This document shows positions 18,992 through 27,407 of a stretch of 64,000 nt of DNA, in pieces. The stretch is from Paracoccaceae bacterium (lineage in GTDB: Bacteria; Pseudomonadota; Alphaproteobacteria; Rhodobacterales; Rhodobacteraceae), in NCBI GenBank assembly GCA_026989355.1, contig JALSJM010000005.1, positions 62,001 through 126,000 on the forward strand. Reading direction: 5' to 3'. Position 1 is the stretch's first letter; each line of letters opens with the position of its first letter. The notes below the pieces were generated by a model. That model had not been told where the DNA came from, did not search any database, and saw only the letters and a list, made by a program, of their open reading frames with translations. The translations under genes were made by a program, and so were the position numbers.

Positions 18992-20341
18992 TCAGCCTTC
19001 GGCCAGCCTTCGCGCCAGCAGGTTCTGCTGCTCGATCAGCCGGTGCAGATCAAGCGTCACGAGCTGCCCGTCGCGCACCACAAGGCGCCCCTCGACAACA
19101 AGATCACGCACCCTGCACGGACCGGCAAGCAGCAGCGCGGCCCTGTCCCAGCTGCCGGCACTTTCGATCTCCGAAACATTCCAGATGGCGATATCGGCAC
19201 GCCGCCCCGGTTCCAGGCGGCCGCAATCGGGGCGGCCCAGCACATCGGCACCGCCACGGGTGGCGATTTCAAGCGCCTCGCGCGCACTCATCATGTCGCT
19301 CCCCCGCGCCACCCTTTGCAGAAGCATCGCCTGGCGCGCTTCAAGCATCAGATTGCCACTGTCATTGCTGGCCGAACCGTCCACCCCAAGCCCCACCTTC
19401 ACGCCCCGGTCGCGCATTTCGCGCACCGGGGCGATGCCGCTTCCAAGGCGGCAGTTCGAACAGGGGCAATGGGCAATTCCGGTGCGCGTCCTGGCAAACA
19501 GATCAATTTCCCGCGTATCGAGTTTCACGCAATGGGCATGCCAGACATCATCGCCCGTCCAGCCCAGTTCCTCGGCATACTGGCCGGGCCGGCAGCCGAA
19601 TCTTTCAAGGCTGTAGGCGATATCCTCGTCGTTTTCGGCCAGATGGGTATGCAGCATCACCCCCTTTTCGCGGGCCAGAAGCGCCGCATCGCGCATCAGT
19701 TCGCGGCTGACCGAAAATGGCGAGCACGGTGCGATCCCGACGCGACACATGGATCCTTCGGCCGGATCGTGGAAGGTATCGATCACCCGGATGCAGTCAT
19801 CGAGGATCGCCGCCTCATCCTCGACCAGATCATCGGGGGGCAGACCACCCGCGCTTTCGCCGATGCTCATGGCGCCGCGGGTGGGATGGAAGCGCAGACC
19901 CACTGCGCGCGCCGCCTCGATGGTATCGTCAAGGCGGCTGCCATTGGGAAACAGATACAGGTGATCCGAAGAAAGCGAACAGCCCGAAAGCGCCAGTTCG
20001 GCCAGCCCAACCATGGCCGATATGCGCATCTCTTCCGGCCCGAAACGCGCCCAGATCGGATAAAGCGCCCCGAGCCAGCCGAACAACAGCGCATTCTGGC
20101 CTTCCGGAACGGCGCGGGTCAGGCTCTGGTAAAGGTGGTGATGGGTATTGACCAGCCCCGGTGTGACAACACACCCCCGGGCACAGATGACCTCGCCCCT
20201 TTCCCCCGCCGGCAGCGCCAGACCGGAGCCGATCCCGGCAATCACGCCATTCATCGCCAGAATGTCGCTGCCCCGTAGCTCGCGGCGAGTGTCGTCCATC
20301 GTGAGGATGGCATCGGCCTGCCGGATCAGAAGTGCCCCCAT
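18992..20341 (-). CDS. 8-oxoguanine deaminase-like amidohydrolase (AtzB/TrzA branch)
   Basis: 449 aa. Metal and substrate motifs are NTHHHLYQSLTRA, MLHTHLAENDED, WHAHCVKLD and LGVDGSASNDSGN. This pattern is that of the enzymes annotated as 8-oxoguanine deaminase or hydroxydechloroatrazine ethylaminohydrolase in proteobacteria. The ATG at 20341 is preferred to the GTG at 20347, because GGAGGGG is correctly spaced only for the ATG. It follows the hisN-type gene by 2 bp and so is in the same transcript. The natural substrate is uncertain: 8-oxoguanine or another aminopurine or triazine. Confidence 0.82.
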   Translation of the reverse strand: MGALLIRQADAILTMDDTRRELRGSDILAMNGVIAGIGSGLALPAGERGEVICARGCVVTPGLVNTHHHLYQSLTRAVPEGQNALLFGWLGALYPIWARFGPEEMRISAMVGLAELALSGCSLSSDHLYLFPNGSRLDDTIEAARAVGLRFHPTRGAMSIGESAGGLPPDDLVEDEAAILDDCIRVIDTFHDPAEGSMCRVGIAPCSPFSVSRELMRDAALLAREKGVMLHTHLAENDEDIAYSLERFGCRPGQYAEELGWTGDDVWHAHCVKLDTREIDLFARTRTGIAHCPCSNCRLGSGIAPVREMRDRGVKVGLGVDGSASNDSGNLMLEARQAMLLQRVARGSDMMSAREALEIATRGGADVLGRPDCGRLEPGRRADIAIWNVSEIESAGSWDRAALLLAGPCRVRDLVVEGRLVVRDGQLVTLDLHRLIEQQNLLARRLAEG

Positions 20342-20343
20342 GC

Positions 20344-21153
20344 TCACCCCTCCGATGCCTGTGAAAGGATCGCAAGCGCGGCAGCGTGAAGCACGGGGTG
20401 CGATGCCGCCAGCACCCGGCCGCCCTCATGCGCCGGGCGGCCCTGCCAGTCGGTCACGATACCACCGGCGGCTTCGACAACCGCAATCGGCGCGGTCACG
20501 TCATATTCCTGCAGACCCGCTTCCACCACCAGATCCACCTGCCCGAGAGCCAGCAGCGCATAACCGTAGCAATCCATGCCATAGCGTGTCAGGCGGCAAC
20601 GGCGCGAAAGGGCATGAAAGGCAGCCTCTTCGGCGGCGGTGCCGATCTCGGGAAAGGTGGACAGCAGCGTGGCCTGGCCCAGAGGACGCGGCGGACGCAC
20701 CGCAAGGGGCTGACTGCGCGGGCCGATGAGCCGCGCCTCGCCCAGGCCGCCGATGAAGATTTCGCCGATATGGGGCTGGGCGATCACCCCCAGGATCGGC
20801 CCCTCTTCGTTTCTGAGCCCCACCAGAACCCCCCATGTGGGGGTGCCGCTGATGAAGCCGCGGGTGCCGTCGATCGGATCAAGCACCCAGGTCAGACCGC
20901 TTTCGCCCTGCTTCAGCCCGAATTCTTCACCCAGAATGCCATCGGCGCCACGGCGGCGGGCCAGGATTTCGCGCATCGCTTCCTCGGCCTTCCTGTCGGC
21001 AATGGTAACGGGATCGAACCCGCCCGCCCCCTTGCTTTCGACCTCAAGCGCCGGCACGCGGAAATGCCGCAGCGCCTCGCGGCCCGCGGCATCCGCCATT
21101 TCCATGGCACACTCGATCAGCGCGTGCTTTTCGTCTTGCGAAAATTCGTTCAT
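20344..21153 (-). CDS. hisN: Inositol-phosphatase-family enzyme, HisN-type histidinol-phosphatase
   Basis: 269 aa Mg2+-dependent, Li+-sensitive phosphatase fold. Metal-binding motifs are GEEFG and WVLDPIDGTRGFISG, then YDVTAPIAVVEAAGGIVTDW near the C-terminus. The FISGTPTWG version of the motif is characteristic of HisN rather than SuhB. It would dephosphorylate histidinol-phosphate in histidine synthesis. It is only 2 bp from the deaminase gene downstream, a coupling with no obvious metabolic link. The start at 21153 is the first Met that gives a family-like N-terminus. Confidence 0.83.
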   Translation of the reverse strand: MNEFSQDEKHALIECAMEMADAAGREALRHFRVPALEVESKGAGGFDPVTIADRKAEEAMREILARRRGADGILGEEFGLKQGESGLTWVLDPIDGTRGFISGTPTWGVLVGLRNEEGPILGVIAQPHIGEIFIGGLGEARLIGPRSQPLAVRPPRPLGQATLLSTFPEIGTAAEEAAFHALSRRCRLTRYGMDCYGYALLALGQVDLVVEAGLQEYDVTAPIAVVEAAGGIVTDWQGRPAHEGGRVLAASHPVLHAAALAILSQASEG

Positions 21154-21224
21154 CCCGCATCCCCTGCCCGGCCCGTTCGCCGCCATGCAGCTAGCCCGGC
21201 CCCGGCAGCAGCGTCAAGGGATGT

Positions 21225-21596
21225 TCAGCCGTCGCTCAGCACCCGCGCCAGATCAAACAGGCGACGGCGCTGGTTTTCGGGAATCGCGTAATACGACCGC
21301 ACCAGCTCAAGCGCTTCCTTGTCGGCAAGAATATCGCCCGGCACCGCCGAATCAGAGATTTCGTCGCTGTCCCGGGCGGGCTCGAGCCCTTCGAAGAAGA
21401 AGCTCACCGGCACGCTCAGAACCCGGGAAATATCCCACAGGCGCGAAGCGCTGACACGATTCATGCCGGTTTCGTATTTCTGGATCTGCTGAAACTTGAT
21501 CCCCACCTGCTCGGCAAGTTGCTGCTGGGTCATTCCCACCAGCCAGCGACGGTGACGGATACGCTTTCCAACGTGGACATCAACTGGATGTTTCAT
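21225..21596 (-). CDS. XRE-family transcriptional regulator
   Basis: 123 aa. A helix-turn-helix occupies about residues 8-65 (VGKRIRHRRWLVGMTQQQLAEQ, GIKFQQIQKYETG); the rest is a short C-terminal tail with REYY-like helix LELVRSYYAIPENQRRRLF. This is a small regulator family common in Rhodobacterales whose members are often next to stress or cell-cycle genes. The target is unknown. The 254 bp upstream are comparatively AT-rich and contain no gene; the promoter is presumably there. Confidence 0.85.
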   Translation of the reverse strand: MKHPVDVHVGKRIRHRRWLVGMTQQQLAEQVGIKFQQIQKYETGMNRVSASRLWDISRVLSVPVSFFFEGLEPARDSDEISDSAVPGDILADKEALELVRSYYAIPENQRRRLFDLARVLSDG

Positions 21597-21850
21597 TCAT
21601 ACACTCCTAAAACTGCATCGCCACCCTAGCTTCTTTTTCCGGCAGGCATAGGTGTCTTTATGGACAACCCCTGACATATGCTGATGCAGAAGAAACACCC
21701 GTTGCGGGCAATTTTCAAGCGTTGCGCAAGAGAAACTTGATGCTTTCCGTTGTATTATGTTAAGAACATTTCAACCGCAGGAAGAGCCCCCGACTGCCGG
21801 AATCGGCGACAAATCCGTTCCGGCATGCCATGTCATGCCCGCCCGGATTC

Positions 21851-22705
21851 CTAGAGCGTTGCAAATGCGTGGCGAATCAACCCGGCCAGGGCATCGACAG
21901 CCGGGCTGCGGGCCAGATCCGCCACGTAAAGATTGATCTGCTTTTCCATCAAGGCAGGCAGGGCGCCGCCGTGGCTGATGGCCTCCAGATGCGGCGGGAT
22001 CATGCCCTCAAGCAGCGTATGCACGGCAAGATCGGCACAGACGCTGGCCTCGATCGCGCGATGCGCATCGGCCTCGACCGCCATTTCCCAGGGGATGCCC
22101 GCATCATCAAGCGCCTTCTGCACGCTCTTGCGAAAGATGCAACTGTGCTCGAATGCCAGTCTGAGCGGCCGCTGCCGCCAGGCATTGCCATCCGGCGCCC
22201 CCACCCAGCGCAGCGGCAGGCGGATCAGGGTCTCGCCCCCGGCATCAAGCGCCCCCTCGGTGGTGAGGATCAGATCGCATTCGCCGCGCGCGAACATCTC
22301 GCGCAGATGGATCGTGTTTGCAGACACCAGGTCGGCCTTGACCTGAGGATAGGCCGCATTGAACCGCCTGAGCACCTGCGGAATCGCCGGATAGACGATG
22401 TCGCCCGGCACGCCCAGGGTGATTTCCCCGGTTACTGCCCTGTCGGTAAGGCGGGCATAGATTTCGTCATTGAGAGCAATCATCCGGCGGGCATAGCCCA
22501 GAAGCTGTTCGCCGGCGGCGGTCAGCGAAACCCCGCGCCCGCTGCGTTCCAGCAGAGGGATCCCCAGGGCCTCTTCAAGCCGTTTCAACTGCATCGACAC
22601 GGCCGACTGCGTGAGATTCAGGAAACCCGCCGCCTTGGTCACGCCGCCGACTTCGGCCACGGCCGCGAAGGAACGCAGGGCGGTCATGTCAAGATTTCGA
22701 GCCAT
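21851..22705 (-). CDS. LysR-family transcriptional regulator
   Basis: 284 aa. The winged HTH is in the first 60 residues (LRSFAAVAEVGGVTKAAGFLNLTQSAVSMQLKRLE, split here as a motif description), followed by the two-lobed effector domain. The ATG at 22705 gives MARNLDMTALRSF, the usual LysR start; the ATG at 22738 would overlap a candidate operator. It is divergent from a DUF1127 gene with a 6-7-6 inverted repeat at 22737-22755 between them, a typical LysR arrangement. Confidence 0.9.
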   Translation of the reverse strand: MARNLDMTALRSFAAVAEVGGVTKAAGFLNLTQSAVSMQLKRLEEALGIPLLERSGRGVSLTAAGEQLLGYARRMIALNDEIYARLTDRAVTGEITLGVPGDIVYPAIPQVLRRFNAAYPQVKADLVSANTIHLREMFARGECDLILTTEGALDAGGETLIRLPLRWVGAPDGNAWRQRPLRLAFEHSCIFRKSVQKALDDAGIPWEMAVEADAHRAIEASVCADLAVHTLLEGMIPPHLEAISHGGALPALMEKQINLYVADLARSPAVDALAGLIRHAFATL

Positions 22706-22736
22706 ATCACTATTTCTTATGGAGCGCCAAGCAAAC

Positions 22737-22755
22737 ATTCATTTCCAATATGAAT
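22737..22755. promoter_or_regulatory. LysR-box-like inverted repeat
   Basis: ATTCAT-N7-ATGAAT, perfect 6-bp arms, 19 bp overall. It lies 32 bp before the LysR start codon and about 90 bp before the divergent DUF1127 gene. The size and position match a LysR activation/autoregulation site. Binding is inferred. Confidence 0.5.
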
Positions 22756-22846
22756 CACATTCTGACAGAAAGATCAATGACAGGAATGCACTTCAGGCAT
22801 CCATCACGAATTCGAAACCTTTTGCAGACCAGGGAAAGGAGCCCCC

Positions 22847-23065
22847 ATGGCCAGATCAGCCTGCACGACGGAAAAGCGCCCCGCGCATACTTCAAGAACG
22901 CCACTTATCAAGCTGATTTCAATGGTATTATCTGTTCGCAGAAGCCGTAAGGACCTGGGCCGGCTTGATCGCAATGCGCTGCACGATATCGGTCTGACCC
23001 CGGAAGAAGCCGCACAAGAAGCTGCGCGCCCTCTGTGGGACGTGCCGCCCAACTGGCGCCACTAG
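22847..23065 (+). CDS. Small DUF1127 protein
   Basis: 72 aa and very basic in the first half. The C-terminal 40 residues have the DUF1127 pattern (RSRKDLGRLDRNALHDIGLTPEEA). DUF1127 proteins in alphaproteobacteria are short, arginine-rich and linked in some species to phosphate or carbon stress and to RNA turnover, but the activity of this one is unknown. AAAGGAG lies directly upstream of the ATG. It is divergent from the LysR gene, which may control it. Confidence 0.82.
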   Translation: MARSACTTEKRPAHTSRTPLIKLISMVLSVRRSRKDLGRLDRNALHDIGLTPEEAAQEAARPLWDVPPNWRH

Positions 23066-23235
23066 GGCCGGGGCCCCAAGCCCCGCCACCCCCCGCAAAA
23101 CGGCGAAAGCCTGCAGAAACTCCTGTTTTCCTGCGCTGAATCCCTTGAAAAACGATCGCACGCGCCCAATATATTGCCAGACGGTGACCGGGCGCCCGGT
23201 CGCCGGGAGGGTTTATGACAACTGGAGGCAACCTG

Positions 23236-23973
23236 ATGGCAGAATACAGAACGGCCCGAGTGGCAACCGGCACCCGGACCGCGGCGATTGACGAAGGCCT
23301 GCGCGCCTACATGAACAAGATCTACGGCACCATGTCGGTGGGGCTGCTGATCACGGCGCTGGTGGCCTGGGCGGTCGGCAGCAATGATGCGCTGCTTTCC
23401 GTCCTGCGCGATCCGATCACCCTGAGGCCCAACATCCTGGGCTGGGTCATCATGTTCGCGCCGCTGATCATGGTGTTCACCATGGGTGCAATGGTCAACC
23501 GCCTTTCAGCTGCGGGTGCCCAGCTTTTCTTCTATACCTTCGCAGCGGTGATGGGGCTTTCGATCAGCTGGATCTTTGCCGTGTTCACCGGCATTTCCAT
23601 CACCCAGACCTTCCTGGTGACGGCGATTGCCTTCGCGGGCCTCAGCCTGTGGGGCTATACCACGAAGAAAGACATCTCGGGCTGGGGATCCTTCCTGATC
23701 ATGGGCGTGATCGGGCTGATCGTTGCCTCGATCGTCAACATCTTCCTTGGCTCGCCGGCGATCCATTTCGCGGTGTCGGTGATCGGGGTGCTGATCTTTG
23801 CCGGCCTCACCGCCTATGATACGCAGAAACTGAAGGTGATGTATCTTCAGCACGCCCAGCACGGCGATTCCGAATGGCTGGGCAAGGCAGCGATCATGGG
23901 TGCGCTGAGCCTCTATCTGGACTTCGTGAACATGTTCATGTTCCTGCTCCAGTTCCTGGGCAATCGCGAATAG
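23236..23973 (+). CDS. BAX-inhibitor-1-like (YbhL/YccA-type) membrane protein
   Basis: 245 aa with seven predicted membrane helices. The C-terminal signature AGLTAYDTQKLK is that of the TMBIM/UPF0005 family, in which acidic residues form a Ca2+-leak pore in studied members. The ATG at 23236 (MAEYRTARV) is preferred to that at 23215, since GGAGG is placed seven bases before it and is overlapped by the longer form. It is monocistronic and closed by a strong terminator. Confidence 0.9.
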   Translation: MAEYRTARVATGTRTAAIDEGLRAYMNKIYGTMSVGLLITALVAWAVGSNDALLSVLRDPITLRPNILGWVIMFAPLIMVFTMGAMVNRLSAAGAQLFFYTFAAVMGLSISWIFAVFTGISITQTFLVTAIAFAGLSLWGYTTKKDISGWGSFLIMGVIGLIVASIVNIFLGSPAIHFAVSVIGVLIFAGLTAYDTQKLKVMYLQHAQHGDSEWLGKAAIMGALSLYLDFVNMFMFLLQFLGNRE

Positions 23974-24020
23974 GCACGCTGGACGAACAGGCCCGCCGGA
24001 CAGGCGGGCGAATGGCGAAA

Positions 24021-24047
24021 GGCCGGTCAGCTTGACCGGCCTTTTTT
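24021..24047 (+). terminator. Intrinsic terminator after the BAX-inhibitor-like gene
   Basis: GGCCGGTCA-GCT-TGACCGGCC forms a 9-bp perfect stem with a 3-base loop, followed at once by six T. It lies 48 bases after the stop codon. Confidence 0.93.
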
Positions 24048-24103
24048 GTGCCCATATCATCCGATGCCATTCATGTTTGGGCTGTTTTCGGGTGGAGTCG
24101 CGT

Positions 24104-25828
24104 ATGAAACGAGTATTTTACCTGCTGGCAGTGGGGCTTGGCCTGACCCTGGTCACCGCCGCCACCGCCCATGCCGAGGTCTGCGACCTGCGTCTTACCG
24201 ACCGCTATCCTCCCGATCCGGCCGATCACTTGGTCAGCACCGCCTATCGCGAGTGCACGAATGAATGGAGCGGCCGCTTGCGGCGCTCGGGCGTTACCGC
24301 ACGAATCATGGCGGAAACCGCCCTGGCGCCCCCGCCCGACTTCGTATCCGAGGTTCAGCTTGGGCTGGAACTGGCCGATGACGCCCTGATCAAGCTGGGC
24401 AGGAGGGCGCAAGTCGGTCGCCGGATCAACGTCATCCTTGCCAGTGAGAACCTGCCAGGCAGACCCAGCGCCGATGCTTATGCCACACTTTTGGGTGGTA
24501 TCTGCTATCTGGTGATCCTGCCGAACGCAATCGAGAATTTGGAGCCCGGCGCCACCGCCTTCGTCATGGCGCATGAACTGTTTCACTGCGTGCAGAAAGC
24601 CACGTTCCCCACTCTCATAGAGAACGCCATTGCTCGCGGCAATCTCTGGTGGGTAGAAGGCTCGGCCCATTGGTTTGCCCATATGGCGCAACCCGATCAT
24701 GTGGTGGAAACCTATTCAAGATCCGCCAACAGGTTCGAGCGGGAATCCGGGCGCAGGCCGCTGCGGGAATTTCATTATCCCCTGTGGCCATTCTTTGCCT
24801 GGTATGCTCAGGAGAGGGGCAATGCCCGGGCGGTGATGGAGTTTCTGCGCACCCTGCCCAGGGGCGAGCACACGGATGAAACCATTGCAGGGCTGCTGGA
24901 ACCGGCCGAGTGGCAAAAATTTGCCAGGGATTATTCGGCCTATCAGATCAGGGTTTCGCACCGGGTTCCGGTTGACCCGCGGCCGCGCAGAAACCTGCCT
25001 GAAACCCGGATCGCACTGCCCGATGCGGGCGATGAGCGGACATATTCCTTCAACCGGCGCCTTGCGGCGCTGGACCGCTACAAGATCGTGCTCGGCCCCG
25101 GAGACTGGGAGTTGTCGAGCGATGCGGCCGATCCGATGTTTCTGAGCGAATATGGCCCATCGGGGGATCCCGGCCCCGACTGGCAGGAGATCAGCCAGAC
25201 CGCCGGGGCCCTGTCGCTGAGCGTCGGTTGCGAGGACGAGAAATCCTTCGCCCTGGTCGGGTTGGGGACCCGGCGGGATATTGGCCGCTTTGTCCTGACC
25301 GCCCGCAAGCTGGGGGATACCTGCAGGCTGAGTTGCAGCGCCCCGCCCCCTGGCCACGACATGTGCCTCAATGGCCTGTGGCGGGAAACGTCGCTGGTGG
25401 TGCCAGGCCTTGTCAAGGATGTGATCAGCCGAGGCCTGGCACAGGCCCGGGTCGAAAATGTCGAAATACATTTCCCGCCGCCGGTGGTCACCTTCTTTCC
25501 AGACACCAATACCGCCACGGTGGATATCACCGGCTCTGGCGAATGGTCGAGGGGGGGCTATACGAACAGGCTCGAAATCACCCTTGGCCGAAGCGATGCA
25601 ACCTGGGGCACCTCCGGGAACAAGCTGCTGATCTGCCCGAAAACCTTCACCATGCGGGGCACGATGACACTATCCGGCGGGGGGCGCTCGCAGAGCATTC
25701 CGCTGAGGCGTGACATGCGTCTGGACAACCATAGCCCCGATGGCATCGTCTTCGAATACAGCTGCGACGGCGCAACCGTTACGCTGCGCAATGCCGAACG
25801 CAATATTGACGGACGCCTGGAACGTTAG
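24104..25828 (+). CDS. Secreted HExxH metallopeptidase of unknown family
   Basis: 574 aa. A signal peptide covers about residues 1-24 (cleavage after AHA). Zinc motif H157-E-L-F-H161 in VMAHELFHCVQK, with E185 in LWWVEGSAHWFAHM 24 residues on, matches a gluzincin arrangement (HExxH plus a downstream Glu). The C-terminal 250 residues look like beta-rich domains with many cysteines (for example SVGCEDE, DTCRLSC, HDMCLNG), which suggests disulfides and a periplasmic or extracellular location. The start at 24104 has GGTGGAG upstream. It lies alone between two terminators. I do not recognise a named family; substrate unknown. Confidence 0.7.
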   Translation: MKRVFYLLAVGLGLTLVTAATAHAEVCDLRLTDRYPPDPADHLVSTAYRECTNEWSGRLRRSGVTARIMAETALAPPPDFVSEVQLGLELADDALIKLGRRAQVGRRINVILASENLPGRPSADAYATLLGGICYLVILPNAIENLEPGATAFVMAHELFHCVQKATFPTLIENAIARGNLWWVEGSAHWFAHMAQPDHVVETYSRSANRFERESGRRPLREFHYPLWPFFAWYAQERGNARAVMEFLRTLPRGEHTDETIAGLLEPAEWQKFARDYSAYQIRVSHRVPVDPRPRRNLPETRIALPDAGDERTYSFNRRLAALDRYKIVLGPGDWELSSDAADPMFLSEYGPSGDPGPDWQEISQTAGALSLSVGCEDEKSFALVGLGTRRDIGRFVLTARKLGDTCRLSCSAPPPGHDMCLNGLWRETSLVVPGLVKDVISRGLAQARVENVEIHFPPPVVTFFPDTNTATVDITGSGEWSRGGYTNRLEITLGRSDATWGTSGNKLLICPKTFTMRGTMTLSGGGRSQSIPLRRDMRLDNHSPDGIVFEYSCDGATVTLRNAERNIDGRLER

Positions 25829-25920
25829 TGCATGTCGCGTCAGATCGCACTTGCTTCGCCGAATCCGGTCATGTGCGACAGGCTCTAGCGCCGCGCATGG
25901 GCCGGCCCTGACGAAAAGTG

Positions 25921-25947
25921 AAAAGGCCGCGCCCGGCGGGCACGGCC
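25921..25947 (-). terminator. Terminator of rpmG
   Basis: Reading the minus strand, 10-base arms (25947-25938 and 25934-25925) pair with one G-U around a 3-base loop and are followed by TTTT. It lies 24 bases beyond the rpmG stop. Confidence 0.75.
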
Positions 25948-25971
25948 TCGATCACTGCCAAGGGGCGGATG

Positions 25972-26139
25972 CTACTTGATCTTGCCTTCCTTGAATTCCA
26001 CATGCTTGCGCACCACCGGATCGTATTTGCGAACAACCATCTTTTCGGTCATGGTACGGGCGTTCTTCTTGGTCACATAGAAATAGCCCGTGTCGGCGGT
26101 GGAATTGAGGCGGATCTTGATTGTGGTCGGCTTCGCCAT
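25972..26139 (-). CDS. rpmG: 50S ribosomal protein L33
   Basis: 55 aa, [18 protein letters not shown] to the lysine-rich end. Typical L33 features are YFYVTKKN and [10 protein letters not shown]. There are no cysteines, so it is the zinc-independent (C-minus) form. GAGGAGA precedes the ATG. Single gene with its own terminator. Confidence 0.96.
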   Translation of the reverse strand: MAKPTTIKIRLNSTADTGYFYVTKKNARTMTEKMVVRKYDPVVRKHVEFKEGKIK

Positions 26140-26372
26140 GGTCTGTCTCCTCGACGCGGCGGAAAACCTGTCCGCCGGTGAAATCCCTGAAGCCCGCCTT
26201 TTAGCGCCCCGGCTTCCCGAGTCAACCACTAAGTCGCCCTGCGGGCGGCTTCCCTGCCCCCGGACAGGCCGCAGCCCGGATCCTCCGCCCCCCATGACAT
26301 AATGCCATATTGCACCTGCCTCGCTCAGCGCGCAGGTATTCGGAAGAACATCGCAGTCAGAAAGCCCGCACC

Positions 26373-26924
26373 ATGCCCAGGATATCCCCCGCCGCGCTTG
26401 CCGCCGCCGCCCTGATTTTCGTAACCGCAGGTTTCGCCGCGCCCGATGCACGGGCCTTCGTGGCAAGGCTGTTCGACCCCGAGGATTTCAGCAACAGCTG
26501 CTGGGAAGTAACGGAAATCGATGGTGCCAGGCTGCCCCGCAACACGCTGCGGATCTGCTTTGACGGCCCCGGGATCAGCGGCAGCATGGGATGCGCCACC
26601 TATACCGGAACACGCAATCTGCAAGCCGGACGGGGCTATCTGATCACGCTTGCACCCCTGCCCGCCGATACCGGAAACTGCGTGTCGGGGAACGCAGCCG
26701 GAAACGGCGATACCCCGGTTCCCGAGATCGCCATTCTCGAAAAACTCTATGGCCTTGCCCCGATCGGCAGCCGGGCCGAAGCTCCAAGCATTCGTGTGCG
26801 CTATCGCCTGGTGAACGGCACCCCCCACAAGGCGGTGATGGAATTCCGCGGTCCGCTGCGAAAAAACACGCTTTCTCTGCCTGCCGACACGGCAAGCCCC
26901 ACCGGGAGCAATGCCGAAAACTGA
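26373..26924 (+). CDS. Secreted protein with META/HslJ-like domain
   Basis: 183 aa. A signal peptide covers about residues 1-28. The mature part has the outline of the META/HslJ fold: CWEVTEIDG near the start, then [14 protein letters not shown], resembling the family's W-x-L and GCN-x-Y-x-G elements. Members of the fold are implicated in heat or antibiotic stress resistance in other bacteria; no such role can be read here. The start at 26373 is the one followed by a signal peptide. It is convergent with the RNase P RNA gene. Confidence 0.55.
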   Translation: MPRISPAALAAAALIFVTAGFAAPDARAFVARLFDPEDFSNSCWEVTEIDGARLPRNTLRICFDGPGISGSMGCATYTGTRNLQAGRGYLITLAPLPADTGNCVSGNAAGNGDTPVPEIAILEKLYGLAPIGSRAEAPSIRVRYRLVNGTPHKAVMEFRGPLRKNTLSLPADTASPTGSNAEN

Positions 26925-26970
26925 TACCCGCCGGGGTGCAGCCGGCATGCCCGGCCGCGCCGGACGAAAA

Positions 26971-27400
26971 GGCGCGCGGACAGCCTGTAAGCCGGATTCT
27001 GTCCGGGAGGCGGGATACCCCCCCTGGATGGCCATTCATCTGGGCCGCCTGTTGCCAGACGGCTCTTGCTGCCTACCCGGATCTTCGGGGCCAAGGCCGG
27101 CCCTGCGGGGCAGTAGCGGCCATGCGGCCGGTCTGCGCCCCGCGCGAGATCCCTATTCGGCATTGCTCCCGGTGGGGCTTGCCGTGCCGGAACTGTTGCC
27201 AGCTCCGCGGTGCGCTCTTGCCGCACCGTTTCACCCTTGCCTGCGCGCAAGCCGCAAGACCCGCGCACATCGGCGGTCTGTTTTCTGTGGCGCTTTCCCT
27301 CGGGTTACCCCGGCCGGGCATTACCCGGCACCGTTGCCTTGTGGAGTCCGGACTTTCCTCGCGGGCTGTCACCCGCGCGGCCATCCGGCCATCCGCGCAT
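26971..27400 (-). ncRNA. rnpB: RNase P RNA
   Basis: The minus strand carries the universal CR-I segment GAGGAAAGTCCGGACTCCAC (around 27341-27361), then AAGGCAACGGTGCCGGGTAAT and GGGAAAGCGCCACAGAAA, and ends with the P4-closing AATCCGGCTTACAGGC (about 26984-27000). The ends pair as P1: GCGCGGA at 27398-27392 with UCCGCGC at 26980-26974. A T-rich stretch follows the P1 stem. It is the catalytic RNA that trims tRNA 5' ends; bacterial type A structure. Ends are accurate to a few bases. Confidence 0.96.
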
Positions 27401-27407
27401 CCCTTAT

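Noticed and set aside
18908-20278. 456-codon plus-strand frame opposite the 8-oxoguanine deaminase-like gene
   Set aside because: No protein features; the minus-strand gene has complete metal motifs.
26140-26372. Possible small gene between rpmG and the META-like gene
   Set aside because: No frame with a ribosome site and plausible composition; it appears to be promoter sequence only.
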